The position numbers and the translations under genes are program-made. Below the pieces are notes generated by a model that ran no database searches, was not told the origin of the DNA, and worked only from the letters and a program-made list of their open reading frames with translations. Positions 8,430 through 17,106 of a stretch of DNA of 64,000 nt are shown piece after piece; the first letter of the stretch is position 1, and each line of letters opens with the position of its first letter. The stretch covers positions 2,046,001 to 2,110,000 of the forward strand of contig CAWGOT010000003.1 in the NCBI GenBank assembly GCA_963824275.1, in the 5' to 3' direction. The stretch is from JANXQG01 sp963824275 (GTDB taxonomy: Bacteria > Planctomycetota > Planctomycetia > Pirellulales > Thermoguttaceae).

Positions 8430-9642
8430 GGCCCTGCGCTACCATCAGAAGTCCGTGCACGACCTGGCGGTGGATGATGCCCTCGTGAGGCTCTGGGACG
8501 CGGAAGGCGCCATCAACGGCGACATGATCCGCTCGGCGTTTCGACCGCTGGCGGCAACCGGATTCGTCTGGCCGTATGTCGCCCTGATGCCCGATTATCA
8601 TCCTGGCGAGGGCTCCATGATCGGGAGCGTCATTCCCACGCGGCAGGTCGTTCTGCCCTCGGTGATCGGAGGCGACGTTGGTTGCGGCATGACAGCCGTT
8701 CGCCTGCCCCTAGCCGCCGCCCAGGTCTCTCCCGCGCTGCCGAAGATCGAAAAGATGCTCCGCGAGAGCATCCCCGTCGGAACGGCCCACAACGCGGTGG
8801 TCACCGAGCGCGTCGAGCAGAATCCGGTCTGGCGGCGCGACGTGCGGGCGCCGATTCTCGCCAATCGCCTGCGACGCAAAATGCTGCGGCAGTTCGCGTC
8901 CCTGGGGGGCGGAAATCACTTTCTGGAGATCCAGCACGATCAGGCGGAACAGGTCTGGTGCATGCTTCATTCCGGGTCGAGGTACCTTGGAACTACTTTC
9001 CGGGACTACTATGTCGAGCAGGCCAAACAGCAGGAGGGGCTGGACCAGAAGATCTTCGCGAAGTTCCCCTATTTGCAGGCCGCAGCGCAGATTGCGGACG
9101 ACTACCTGGCCGATCTGCAAGTCGTGCTGGAGTTTGCCCGCGAAAGCCGTCGCGAGATGATGATCCGCGTGGTGGAGGTCTTTTCCGCGGTCTTTCCCCA
9201 CGTCGAGGGCCTGGCCTGGCCCGAGCTTTCGTCCGAACTCCACGACATCGCCCATAATTTCGTGGCGGAGGAAGAGCACTTTGGCGATCGGCTGTTCGTG
9301 CATCGCAAAGGCGCCATCCGCCTGGCTCCAGGGCAAATCGGACTGATTCCGGGAAGCATGGGAACTTGCTCCTACGTGGTCGAAGGACGAGGCAATGCCT
9401 TCGGCTTTAATTCCTGCTCGCATGGGGCGGGCCGCGCGATGTCGAGGGGCGATGCCTTCCGGACGATCTCCGACCGCGATTTCTTCAGCAGCATGCAGGG
9501 CGTGGTTCACGATCATAATCCGCGGATCAAGGATGAGGCCCCTCCGGCCTACAAGGACATTCGCCGCGTGATGCGAGCGCAGAAGGACCTCGTCAAGGTT
9601 GCCCATGAGCTGCGGCCGCTGCTCTCCGTAAAAGGACGATAA
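8422..9642 (+). CDS. rtcB: RtcB-family RNA ligase
   Basis: A 406-aa protein with all the hallmark RtcB blocks: 'VIGGDVGCGMTAVRLP' (the Cys is a Mn2+ ligand), 'SLGGGNHFLEI', 'CMLHSGSRYLG', and 'NSCSHGAGRAMSR', whose His is the residue guanylylated in the family. 'PGSMGTCSYVVEG' supports the GTP site. Known activity: joins 2',3'-cyclic phosphate or 3'-phosphate ends to 5'-OH RNA with GTP. It belongs to the shorter RtcB branch (about 400 aa). It overlaps the end of the TrmH-like gene by 8 nt. The pair plus an upstream ribonuclease toxin is suggestive of RNA repair, but that link is inference. Confidence 0.92.
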   Translation: MDKALRYHQKSVHDLAVDDALVRLWDAEGAINGDMIRSAFRPLAATGFVWPYVALMPDYHPGEGSMIGSVIPTRQVVLPSVIGGDVGCGMTAVRLPLAAAQVSPALPKIEKMLRESIPVGTAHNAVVTERVEQNPVWRRDVRAPILANRLRRKMLRQFASLGGGNHFLEIQHDQAEQVWCMLHSGSRYLGTTFRDYYVEQAKQQEGLDQKIFAKFPYLQAAAQIADDYLADLQVVLEFARESRREMMIRVVEVFSAVFPHVEGLAWPELSSELHDIAHNFVAEEEHFGDRLFVHRKGAIRLAPGQIGLIPGSMGTCSYVVEGRGNAFGFNSCSHGAGRAMSRGDAFRTISDRDFFSSMQGVVHDHNPRIKDEAPPAYKDIRRVMRAQKDLVKVAHELRPLLSVKGR

Positions 9643-9687
9643 TAGGGCCTTTCCCTTCCAAAATCCGGGCGTTTTAGCGGCACCCAG

Positions 9688-9716
9688 TTGACATTTTCGT
9701 CGTGGAAAATCAGAAT
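9688..9716 (+). promoter_or_regulatory. sigma70-like promoter for the aldolase gene
   Basis: TTGACA (9688-9693), a 17-bp spacer and CAGAAT (9711-9716). The gene starts at 9761 behind an AAGGAG ribosome-binding site (9750-9755). Confidence 0.65.
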
Positions 9717-9760
9717 GGAGTTTTCCCCTTTTCGGCCTTTGCCCGTACGAAGGAGCCTTG

Positions 9761-10738
9761 ATGTCTGCCCCCTGGATCACTTATCGGCCCGAGTTGAAAG
9801 TCCTCGATTGCACAATTCGCGACGGCGGCCTGTGCAATGACCACATGTTCGAAGACGGCCTGGTCAAGGCGGTCTACGAGGCCTGCGTGGCCGCGGGTAT
9901 CGACTACATGGAACTGGGCTACAAGTCGTCAAAGCGGATTTTCGCCCAGAACAAGTTCGGCGTCTGGAAGTTCTGCGACGAGGCCGACCTGCGGCGGATC
10001 GTCGGCGACAACCCCACGTCGCTCAAACTGGCGGCCATGATCGACGCCGGCAAGTGCGACTGGAAGAGCGACGTGCTGCCCAAGAAGGACAGCGTCTTGG
10101 ACCTGATCCGCGTCGCCTTCTACGCCAACCAGGTCTCCGAAGCCGTCGACATGATCCAGGACGCCTTCCAGAAGGGCTACGAGGTCTCGGCCAACCTGAT
10201 GGCCGTCTCGACGGTCAAGGAGCAGGAGATCGACCAGGTGCTGGAAGAGATCGCCAAGACGCCGGCCACGTGCGTCTGCGTGGTCGACAGTTTCGGCTCG
10301 ATGTATGCCGAGCAGGTCGAGATCCTGGTGAAGAAGTATCTCCGCTACGGGGCCGACACGAAGAAGGAAGTCGGCATCCACGCCCACAACAACCAGCAGT
10401 TGGCCTTCGCCAACTCGATCGAGGCGATCATCCACGGGGCGAACCGCGTGGACGCCTCGATGGCCGGCCTGGGCCGCGGCGCCGGCAATTGCCCTATGGA
10501 GCTGATGATCGGTTTCCTGCGGAATCCCAAGTTCAAGCTGCGGCCGATCTACCAGGTCCTGCAGGACCATCTCTTGCCCTTCAGCCGCCAGATCGAATGG
10601 GGGCCTTACGTGCAGTACATGATCACCGGGCAGCTCAACGAACATCCGCGGAGCGCGATCGCGGCCCGCGCCAGCGACACGGCCCGCGATCAGTACGTGG
10701 CGTTCTACGACAAGATGTCGAGCGATTTGGACATGTGA
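9761..10738 (+). CDS. HMGL-like / 4-hydroxy-2-oxovalerate aldolase-like DRE-TIM metallolyase
   Basis: A 325-aa protein. The start at 9761 has AAGGAG seven bases upstream. 'LDCTIRDGGLCNDHMF' is the strand-1 motif of DRE-TIM metallolyases (D-C/T-x-R-D, metal and substrate binding). 'VGIHAHNNQQLAFANSIEAI' gives the HxHN metal ligands, and 'RVDASMAGLGRGAGNCPMEL' the conserved loop. This layout fits 4-hydroxy-2-oxovalerate aldolase (MhpE-like), which splits hydroxy-oxo acids to pyruvate, but no dehydrogenase partner (MhpF) is adjacent. It may instead be a biosynthetic aldolase with an unknown substrate. It has its own promoter and stops 1 bp before the convergent pcm gene. Confidence 0.75.
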   Translation: MSAPWITYRPELKVLDCTIRDGGLCNDHMFEDGLVKAVYEACVAAGIDYMELGYKSSKRIFAQNKFGVWKFCDEADLRRIVGDNPTSLKLAAMIDAGKCDWKSDVLPKKDSVLDLIRVAFYANQVSEAVDMIQDAFQKGYEVSANLMAVSTVKEQEIDQVLEEIAKTPATCVCVVDSFGSMYAEQVEILVKKYLRYGADTKKEVGIHAHNNQQLAFANSIEAIIHGANRVDASMAGLGRGAGNCPMELMIGFLRNPKFKLRPIYQVLQDHLLPFSRQIEWGPYVQYMITGQLNEHPRSAIAARASDTARDQYVAFYDKMSSDLDM

Positions 10739-10739
10739 G

Positions 10740-11393
10740 CTATTCCTCCGGCCAGCCTTCCTCTCCAACCAGCGGTACGAAGCGGCAGGCGGAGAGCGTC
10801 TCCGTCCGAACCTCGCTGCCGACCTTGTGGATCGCCTGCAACATCTGCTGATCGCGAGTTCCCAAGGGAATGACAAGGATCCCGCCGGGGTCCAGTTGCT
10901 CGATCAAGGCCGGCGGTATCGCGGCTGCTGCGGCGGCCACAAGGATCCGATCGTAGGGTGCGCCGGCGGGCCAGCCGAGCGTGCCGTCGGCCACAACCAG
11001 CTTGACGCGCCCGTAACCTAAATCCGCCAGCCGCAGGGCGGCCTGCTGCGAAAGGGCCTCGTAGCGCTCGATGCTCACGACCTCCCGCGCAAGCTCGGCG
11101 ACGATCGCCGTCTGATAGCCGCTGCCGGTGCCGATCTCCAGCACCCGCTCATCTCCCCGCAGTGCCAGGGCCTGGGTCATCAGGGCCACGATGTACGGCT
11201 GGCTGATCGTTTGCCCGCATGCGATGCCCAAGGCCCGATCGGCGTAGGCCTCGGCCCTTAGCGACTCGTCGATGAACCGTTCGCGGGGAATCCGCGCCAT
11301 GGCATCGAGCAACCGCGGATCGTTGATGCCGCGGCCCTTGAGATGCCGCCGCAGCATGATCAGCTTGTCGCGTTGGAGTTCGGCGTCGGACAT
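10740..11393 (-). CDS. pcm: protein-L-isoaspartate O-methyltransferase
   Basis: A 217-aa protein of the usual Pcm length. 'RHLKGRGINDPRLLDAMARI' and 'PRERFIDESLRAEAYADRAL' are the N-terminal family segment. 'GQTISQPYIVALMTQAL' recognises the isoaspartyl peptide, and 'VLEIGTGSGYQTAIVAEL' is the AdoMet-binding motif I. 'VADGTLGWPAGAPYDRILVA' and 'DPGGILVIPLG' complete the fold. It repairs L-isoaspartate residues in damaged proteins. It lies directly downstream of recJ on the same strand, separated by a 30-bp inverted repeat. Confidence 0.92.
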   Translation of the reverse strand: MSDAELQRDKLIMLRRHLKGRGINDPRLLDAMARIPRERFIDESLRAEAYADRALGIACGQTISQPYIVALMTQALALRGDERVLEIGTGSGYQTAIVAELAREVVSIERYEALSQQAALRLADLGYGRVKLVVADGTLGWPAGAPYDRILVAAAAAAIPPALIEQLDPGGILVIPLGTRDQQMLQAIHKVGSEVRTETLSACRFVPLVGEEGWPEE

Positions 11394-11403
11394 GGAAAGA
11401 AAG

Positions 11404-11537
11404 GATGAAGGATGAGGGCGGAAGGATGAGGGATGGACGTGGTCGCGGGGCCAGCATAGGCGATTGTACTCAGTACTCAGTACTTTGCCCTCATCTCTTA
11501 TCTCTTATCCCTCATCCTTCCGCCCTCATCCTTCATC
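11404..11537. repeat. perfect 30-bp inverted repeat with GGATGA-rich arms
   Basis: The arms 11404-11433 (GATGAAGGATGAGGGCGGAA...) and 11508-11537 are exact reverse complements. Within each arm the word GGATGAGGG/GGATGAAGG recurs, and the loop contains further CTCATC/CTTATC words plus a tandem CAGTACT. The right arm runs into the last five bases of recJ (which ends at 11533). This kind of GGATGA/TCATCC repeat is intergenic filler in planctomycetes; function unknown. Confidence 0.75.
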
Positions 11538-13308
11538 TTCCTTCCCGCCAATCCACCAGGTGCAACTCCACACTATGCCGCCCTTGGTAGGAATTGATCA
11601 CGGGCCGGAAGGCGATGTCAAAGGGCCGATCGAGGGCCAGCATCGGCTCGGCCCATTCGGCCCCGCCGAAGGCCACCGCCCTCAGGCTCACGCCGTGCTG
11701 CGATAATCGCAGGGAAAGGTGCCGCCCGCCGGCCCCGATCGCCTTCGGAGGGCCGGCCAGCGTGGCGCCCGTGGCGCACAGCAAGGGCCGGGCGTTGTGC
11801 TGTCCGAAGGGGGCCAGCCGCTCGATCTGGTAGACGGTCTTGGGCGTGAAGGCGCTCAGGGGAAATTCGGCGTCGATGAGCAGGTCGGCCACCCGCTGCT
11901 GCTGGTTGATTTCCGCCGCGGCCACCTCGCAAAAGGCCGTGCGGAAGGCGTCGATCCGCTCCTCATCGATCTTCAGCCCTGCCGCCGCCGCGTGCCCACC
12001 GTGGGCCAGCAGGCATTCGTCGCAGGCCTCTAGGGCGGCGTGCAGATCGAAACCGGGAATGCTCCGCGCCGAGCCGATGCCGTGCCGCGTGCCCATCTGA
12101 TCCAAGGAGATGAGCACGACAGGGCGATGATGCTTCTCGGCCAGCCGACCGGCCACGATGCCGATCACGCCGGCATGCCAGCCCCGCTCGGCGAGCACGA
12201 AGGCCGGATCGTCGGCCTCGCTGAAGCGCTCGTCGATCTGCTTCTTCGCGGCAAGCTGCATGCTCCGTTCCAGCGTCTGGCGGCTACCGTTGAGCTGGTC
12301 GATGTATTGGGCCAGTTCCAGGGCCCGATCGGGCCGGTCGGTCACCAGCAGCTCCACGCCCAATTGGGCCTGGGCAAGGCGGCCGGCGGCGTTCAAGCGC
12401 GGGGCCAGCGCAAATCCGATGTCTTCGCTATCCAGGCGGGGCTTGCCGTCGCCGTTGATCTTGGGCTCGATCTTGGCAATCTTCATGAGCGTTGCCACGC
12501 CCAGGGTCGGGCAGCGGGCAAGGCTCTCCAGGCCATGATGCACCAGCACGCGATTCTCGTCCACCAGCGGCACGACGTCGGCCACGGTCCCCAGGGCAGC
12601 CAATCCGACCGCTTGCACCAGAAAGTCCCGCATCCGCGGACTGACCTTCTGCCGGGCACCCGGTACTCCGGGTCGGCTGGCCTGCTGGCAGAGCGCCCAG
12701 GCCACTTTCAGGGCCACGCCCGATCCGCTCAGGCCGCTGAAGGGATAATCGCCGGGCAACTGCGGATGGACGATGGCCACCGCCTCGGGCAGTTGGGCGC
12801 CGATCGTATGGTGGTCGGTAATGATCAGATCGAGGCCGCACTCGCGGGCGGCGACGGCCTCTTCCACGCCGCTGATGCCGCAATCGACGGTGATCATCAG
12901 GGCCGCCCGGCCGTTGCCCCAGGAGCGGACGGCATCGCAGTTCAGGCCGTAGCCCTCGTCCACGCGGTGCGGCACGTAGTAGCTGACTTCCGCCCCCAGC
13001 AGTTTGAGGCAGAGATAGAGCACGGCGGTGCCCGACATGCCGTCGACGTCGTAGTCGCCGTAGATCACGATCCGCTGTTTGGCCTGGACGGCGGCATGGA
13101 TCCGCTGGGCGGCCGCGCGGCAGCCGGGCAGGGTTTCCGGGTCATACAGGTCCGAGAGCTTGGGATCGAGGAAGGAGCGGGCCTTGGCCGGATCGGTGAT
13201 GCCGCGGCAGATGAGCAACTGGGCAACCACGTCGGTCACGCCCGCCGCGCGCTGGAGCGAGGCGATGCGCACGGGGTCATGCGAACGAATATGCCAGCGT
13301 TTGGCCAT
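11533..13308 (-). CDS. recJ: single-stranded-DNA-specific exonuclease RecJ
   Basis: A 591-aa protein of normal RecJ length. The DHH-phosphoesterase motifs are clear: 'IVIYGDYDVDGMSGTAVLY' (motif I), 'LMITVDCGISG' (II), 'DLIITDHHTIG' (III, DHH), and 'PRLNAAGRLAQA'. The C-terminal DHHA1 nucleic-acid-binding part contains 'ACDECLLAHGGHAAAAGLKI' with the GGHxxAAG motif, followed by an OB-fold-like segment. It degrades single-stranded DNA 5' to 3' in recombination and mismatch or base repair. The frame is intact, unlike many neighbours. It is downstream of rpmG, separated by a C/G-rich hairpin. Confidence 0.93.
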   Translation of the reverse strand: MAKRWHIRSHDPVRIASLQRAAGVTDVVAQLLICRGITDPAKARSFLDPKLSDLYDPETLPGCRAAAQRIHAAVQAKQRIVIYGDYDVDGMSGTAVLYLCLKLLGAEVSYYVPHRVDEGYGLNCDAVRSWGNGRAALMITVDCGISGVEEAVAARECGLDLIITDHHTIGAQLPEAVAIVHPQLPGDYPFSGLSGSGVALKVAWALCQQASRPGVPGARQKVSPRMRDFLVQAVGLAALGTVADVVPLVDENRVLVHHGLESLARCPTLGVATLMKIAKIEPKINGDGKPRLDSEDIGFALAPRLNAAGRLAQAQLGVELLVTDRPDRALELAQYIDQLNGSRQTLERSMQLAAKKQIDERFSEADDPAFVLAERGWHAGVIGIVAGRLAEKHHRPVVLISLDQMGTRHGIGSARSIPGFDLHAALEACDECLLAHGGHAAAAGLKIDEERIDAFRTAFCEVAAAEINQQQRVADLLIDAEFPLSAFTPKTVYQIERLAPFGQHNARPLLCATGATLAGPPKAIGAGGRHLSLRLSQHGVSLRAVAFGGAEWAEPMLALDRPFDIAFRPVINSYQGRHSVELHLVDWREGR

Positions 13309-13342
13309 GGTAAACGATCCGTCGTGGGTGGCCGGTATTTCC

Positions 13343-13415
13343 CCCCTCTCCCGCTGGGAGAGGGGCAGGGGCTCTTTTCTCCCCTTCCCTGCGGGAGAGG
13401 GGCAGGGGGTGAGGG
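13343..13415. repeat. G/C-rich hairpin repeat
   Basis: CCCCTCTCCC (13343-13352) pairs with GGGAGAGGGG (13356-13365) around a 3-nt loop. A related second copy (CCCCTTCCCTGCGGGAGAGG...) follows at 13381-13410. It lies between the rpmG stop and the recJ start on the minus strand. It could reduce read-through from rpmG, but there is no T-tract. Confidence 0.6.
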
Positions 13416-13444
13416 CTGCGGCACGAAGGCTGCGCCCTCGCCGT

Positions 13445-13609
13445 CTACTTCTTCTTTTCGTTGTGCTCGGTATGTTTCCGGCACGTCGGGCAGTACTTCT
13501 TGAGCGTCAGCTTTTCGCCGCCCGGCTTGCGCTTGAGCGTGTAGTTATGTTCGCCGGTCTCTTTGCAGACGAGGAACACCGTTTCCGCTTTTTTCTTACT
13601 CTTGGCCAT
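13445..13609 (-). CDS. rpmG: 50S ribosomal protein L33
   Basis: A small 54-aa gene read as MAKSKKKAETVFLVCKETGE, then 'HNYTLKRKPGGEKLTLKKYC', ending 'PTCRKHTEHNEKKK'. This is the zinc-ribbon type of L33: 'VCKETG' carries a single Cys and 'YCPTCRKHT' the CxxC pair, so it has three cysteines rather than four. Length and the Lys-rich termini match the family. It forms part of the large ribosomal subunit near the E site. It stands apart from other ribosomal genes, as L33 often does. Confidence 0.9.
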   Translation of the reverse strand: MAKSKKKAETVFLVCKETGEHNYTLKRKPGGEKLTLKKYCPTCRKHTEHNEKKK

Positions 13610-13705
13610 CGGAGGGAACACCTATTTCAGAACTGGCTTGATTGGCAAACAAGCCATTGTACACGATTTTTCGAGAATGGGAACGGAGGGGAAGAAAAGA
13701 TAAGT

Positions 13706-13776
13706 GGAACACTAATCTTCGCTAATTAGCACTGATTCTTCCAAAACTAGCGTTAATCAGCGAAGATTAGTGTTCC
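13706..13776. repeat. 18-bp perfect inverted repeat
   Basis: The arms 13706-13723 (GGAACACTAATCTTCGCT) and 13759-13776 are exact reverse complements around a 35-nt loop that contains a shorter imperfect inner stem (CTAATTAGCACTGATT / AGCGTTAATCAG). It lies between the divergent rpmG and mtnX-like genes and is AT-richer than the surroundings. This is another of the intergenic palindromes of this genome. Confidence 0.75.
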
Positions 13777-13810
13777 CAGAGCATTTGCATCCTCTTGAGC
13801 CTCCCGACAG

Positions 13811-14485
13811 ATGAGCGCAAACAACTCGCAAGATCACCCGCGAAAGATCCTCGTCTCCGATTTCGACGGCACGATGACCCGCCGCGATTTCTTCAAACTG
13901 GCCATCGCCCAACTCCTGCCGGCCGGTGGCCCGGACTTTTGGAGCGAGTACCGCGCCGGCCGGATCACGCACTTTGAGGCCCTACGGCGGTATTTTGCCG
14001 AAATCCGTGCCACCGAGGCCCAGGTCCTGGCGGTCGTCGATCAGATGGAACTCGATACGGGCTTGCCGCAGGCTGTGGCCGATCTGCGACAGGCGGGCTG
14101 GCAGGTCGTCGTCACGTCGGCCGGCTGCGATTGGTATATCCGCCGCCTGCTGGCCCGGGCGCGTGTGGAACTGGAAGTCCATTCCAATCCGGGGCGGTTC
14201 GTGCCCGGCCTAGGGCTGCAAATGGAAATGCCCGTCGGCTCGCCCTTCCTCTCGCCGATGCTCGGGGTGGACAAGGCCCGCATCGTTCGGCATCATCTTG
14301 AAGCGGGCCGCAGGGTGGCCTTTGCGGGCGACGGCTTTCCCGACGAGGAGGCCGCCCTCCTGGTGCCCGGCCGCTTGCGATTCGCCAAAAGCGATCTGGC
14401 CGACGTGCTCGCGCGGAAGGGCGAGACGTTTCAGCCGTATGATGCATGGTCCGATATCGCACGGCAGCTTCTGTGCCTCGCGTAA
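13811..14485 (+). CDS. MtnX-like HAD-IB family phosphatase
   Basis: A 224-aa protein. HAD motif I is 'VSDFDGTMTRRDFF' (nucleophile Asp and second Asp), motif II is 'VVVTSAGCDWYIRRLL' and motif IV is 'VAFAGDGFPDEEAALLV'. The overall length and the cap between residues about 25 and 85 fit MtnX (2-hydroxy-3-keto-5-methylthiopentenyl-1-phosphate phosphatase of methionine salvage) or the related phosphoserine-phosphatase-like HAD-IB group. No other methionine-salvage gene is adjacent, so the substrate is left open. The start ATG at 13811 follows the palindrome by 35 bp. Confidence 0.75.
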   Translation: MSANNSQDHPRKILVSDFDGTMTRRDFFKLAIAQLLPAGGPDFWSEYRAGRITHFEALRRYFAEIRATEAQVLAVVDQMELDTGLPQAVADLRQAGWQVVVTSAGCDWYIRRLLARARVELEVHSNPGRFVPGLGLQMEMPVGSPFLSPMLGVDKARIVRHHLEAGRRVAFAGDGFPDEEAALLVPGRLRFAKSDLADVLARKGETFQPYDAWSDIARQLLCLA

Positions 14486-14543
14486 CACGCATGCTGGGCA
14501 ATGCCCCGCTCTTCTGAGGATTGGCGGGCCGGGCGACTCGCGT

Positions 14544-14912
14544 TCAGGCGGTCTGTAGCGGCATGTCACCGGCAGCCTTTGCGAGTTGCCGGAACGTATC
14601 CCGCAGACCCTCGTCATCGACGCCGCCACGGAACGACCAGAAGACCATCGAGAGCTTGGCAACTTGGTGATCGACATGCAGAAAGTTCGGAAGGTCCTCA
14701 AGGATGCCCGAGATGCCCTTGATGCGGCAACCGACAATTCCGTTGGAGTCAATTGAACGATACAGCGTTACGTGCTCGGTCAACCGCTCCGAGTAGTCGG
14801 CATCGGGTTTGAAGTACGCCGTAACGTCTAGCTTCCGGGCTGATGACGACGTAGGGCCGAAATTCGACGCTACCGATTTGGTTTGCAGAAAGTCCTTCAG
14901 GTCTGTGGCCAT
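14544..14912 (-). CDS. hypothetical protein
   Basis: A 122-aa soluble protein without a signal peptide or membrane segment. 'EHVTLYRSIDSNGIVGCRIK', then 'SGILEDLPNFLHVDHQVAK' and 'SMVFWSFRGGV' give a mixed alpha/beta pattern. I do not recognise the family. Its composition is normal for the genome. It is divergent from the small gene at 15109, and about 196 bp of AT-richer intergenic sequence separates them. Confidence concerns its being a gene, not its function. Confidence 0.55.
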   Translation of the reverse strand: MATDLKDFLQTKSVASNFGPTSSSARKLDVTAYFKPDADYSERLTEHVTLYRSIDSNGIVGCRIKGISGILEDLPNFLHVDHQVAKLSMVFWSFRGGVDDEGLRDTFRQLAKAAGDMPLQTA

Positions 14913-15108
14913 ATTATGCTAGTCGGATTCCGTGCCTCAAACTCAATTTTCCACCGGGTCCCCATGAAAGGCAAATCCTAATTATCGAGCTTCCTGCTGT
15001 CAAGGGATTTGTGACCGCCCTCTTGAAGAGGAGTACGGTCCGTTTGAGCCGTTTGTCCCGGCTTGCTAAAACGCGCCTATTGATCCCAGAATCAGAACTG
15101 GATGGCTT

Positions 15109-15397
15109 ATGAATTTCGCGAGCGTACAAATCCAGGCTATTCGGGATGGTTGTCTAGTCCCCGTCGTTCTTCCGGAGGTTGGGGAGGAGTGCGTAGTGCT
15201 CCGTCGAGACGCCTACGAGAAGACCCTGAGTCAATTCGCGCAGAGCTGCCGAGCGCAGCCCGGTTCCTATTGCCTATGAGCCTGAGGCATTCTCAGTGGA
15301 TGGAGATCTTGAAGAACTTCGGCAGCTCCGGGAGGAGAAAGGACCGGATTATGGCCGTGCGAACCGTCGAGGGCGCAAGATTCTGCTCGCCGAATAA
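15109..15397 (+). pseudogene. small antitoxin-like gene with a frame break
   Basis: From ATG 15109 the frame reads MNFASVQIQAIRDGCLVPVV, then 'LPEVGEECVVLRRDAYEKTL', and stops soon after. A different frame then gives 'IAYEPEAFSVDGDLEELRQL' and 'GPDYGRANRRGRKILLAE', ending at 15397. Both pieces look like protein, and they join into about 95 aa if one base is removed near 15225-15260. The short size and the 'VVLRRDAYEKTL' segment recall type II antitoxin-like proteins, but I cannot name a family and no toxin follows. It ends 20 bp from the convergent LRR gene. Confidence 0.4.
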
Positions 15398-15417
15398 ATA
15401 AGCGCTAATTCCAGCGG

Positions 15418-16822
15418 CTATTCCAGCGCGACCTTCAAGTCCGGCAGCGCCGCTTGTAGCTCCTTGATGTCGCCGGGGACAATCCGCGAGGGCAAAACAG
15501 CGGCGAAAGGGTCGGTCGAAAGTGCTATCGGAATCCCGCGACGGCAGAACGCCTTCGCGCTCATCCCTAAGGCAAAGCGTCCTAAGCTGCGACAATCCGC
15601 CAAGGTGTTTCAGGCCCGAGCCGCTGATCCGCGCGGAATCCAAGCTCAGCCAGTTGAGCCGGGAAAGGCCGCGAAGATGCTCGATTCCCGCATCGGTGAC
15701 TTCGCGGCAGTGATCCAGGCTCAACACTTCGAGTTCAGAAAAGCTCCGGAGGCATATTAGCCCGGCGTCGGTTACGCGCGTGCCGCTGAGATTCAATGTC
15801 CTGAGTTGCGTCAAGCCCTTGAGGCGCTCCAGCCCGGCGTCGGTCACCTGGGTGCCGCTGAGATTCAAGGTTCGGAGTTGCGTCAAGCCCTTGAGGTGCT
15901 CCAGTCCGGCGGCCGTGACATAGGTGTCGCTGAGGTCCAAGCTGCGGAGCTTGGACAGACCGGCAAGATACGTCAGTTCCGCATCGGCGACGTAGGGGCC
16001 GAGCGAAAGCTCCTCCAATTCGGTCAAGCCCTGCAAGTACTTCGCGGACACGGCGGCGCAAATCCTCTCGTTCCTCATGTCCAGCCGCTTGAGATGCGTG
16101 ACGTAGCGGAGATTCGCCAGGCCGTCCGCCGTGACCTCTTCGCCATGGGCAAAGTGCAACCGTCGCAGGCCCGGAACTTCCCGCAGTTGGGCCAGTCCCT
16201 TGTCCGTCACTCCGGCGCCGCAGTACAAGTCAAGCGATTGGAGGCCCGGCAAGTCCTTGATGTGTTCCAGTGCTGCGTCGCGCCATGTCACGACCTCGAC
16301 CACGCTCTGGAACATGTCATCTCCAAATAGCTTTCGCAGCCAGGTCGCCGCAGGCCGAACCGCGGGGTACATTATTGGACCCCGTCGGCTGCCGCCGCCG
16401 TAAAATTGCTGGACCGGCGGGTTGAAGGCAAGAAACGAATCGTCATATCGCACCTGCCCGCTCTGCTTCAAAATCGCCGCTACGGCGGCCTTCTGTTTCC
16501 GCGCTTGCCCCATTCTGACCGTGAGCCAACTGCACTCAATGCCACAGACCAGCGTAAACACCAGCAGCGTGCGGATGCCGAACTGGAACCGCCGACGGAA
16601 GAGCAGGGCCAGCGCGAGCCACAGCAGCATCAAGAGCGCCACCCCGCCGATGCTCGCCAAGGCCGTCAGCACTGCACAGCCCTTGGGAAGCCAATTCAGC
16701 CACTCCGACAGCAGCAGACCTCCTTCAATGGGCAGCAGGCAGATCACGAGGCGATCCGGCGAGAGGTGGAACCAGCGGATGCCAGGCTTGGGCAGGGCGG
16801 ATTGGGATTCTGCTACGCTCAT
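15418..16822 (-). CDS. membrane-anchored leucine-rich-repeat protein, frame change near 15600
   Basis: N-terminal two-pass hydrophobic region (about residues 28-75) and a third segment 'FGIRTLLVFTLVCGIECSWL', followed by a linker and about ten LRRs of the planctomycete 24-residue type, for example 'LRTLNLSGTQVTDAGLERLK'. The main frame runs on to 15293 with unconvincing sequence. The adjacent frame ends at 15418 with 'VPGDIKELQAALPDLKVALE', the typical last half-repeat of this family (compare 'VTDAGVKELQKALPN'), so the true end is probably 15418. Such proteins sit in the inner membrane with the repeats facing out; binding partner unknown. A 524-bp gap with a MITE lies upstream. Confidence 0.7.
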
Positions 16823-16974
16823 GGCATGTCGCTCCTGGCCGCCATCGGCGATTGAAACCGCGTAGGGTCCGCCAGGAAGGGTCGCAAAGAAACCCCTTCT
16901 CTGGCGGGTTGATACGCCTCTTCACTCTCCGCTTATTGTACCACGAGTTTGACGATCCAACGCCGTTCTAAATC

Positions 16975-17096
16975 AACCACCCGCTTAATTACTGAAATTC
17001 CTGCTCGGCTGTATAGTCTCCCCAGCAAAAAACGGCCTATTTTCCGAGATAATCAGCGTGCCGAGGCCAAGAATTTCAGTAATTAAGCGGGTGGTT
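16975..17096. mobile_element. 122-bp MITE with 26-bp terminal inverted repeats and 10-bp target duplication
   Basis: The terminal repeats 16975-17000 (AACCACCCGCTTAATTACTG...) and 17071-17096 are perfect reverse complements. They are flanked by the exact 10-bp direct repeat GTTCTAAATC at 16965-16974 and 17097-17106. The 70-bp interior has no coding potential. A target duplication plus perfect ends shows recent transposition in trans. The parent transposase is not in this window: the ISAzo13-like element at 35 kb has different ends and a 5-bp duplication. Confidence 0.85.
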
Positions 17097-17106
17097 GTTC
17101 TAAATC

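Noticed and set aside
12040..13503. 487-codon plus-strand frame
   Set aside because: Antisense to recJ, whose DHH motifs are unambiguous.
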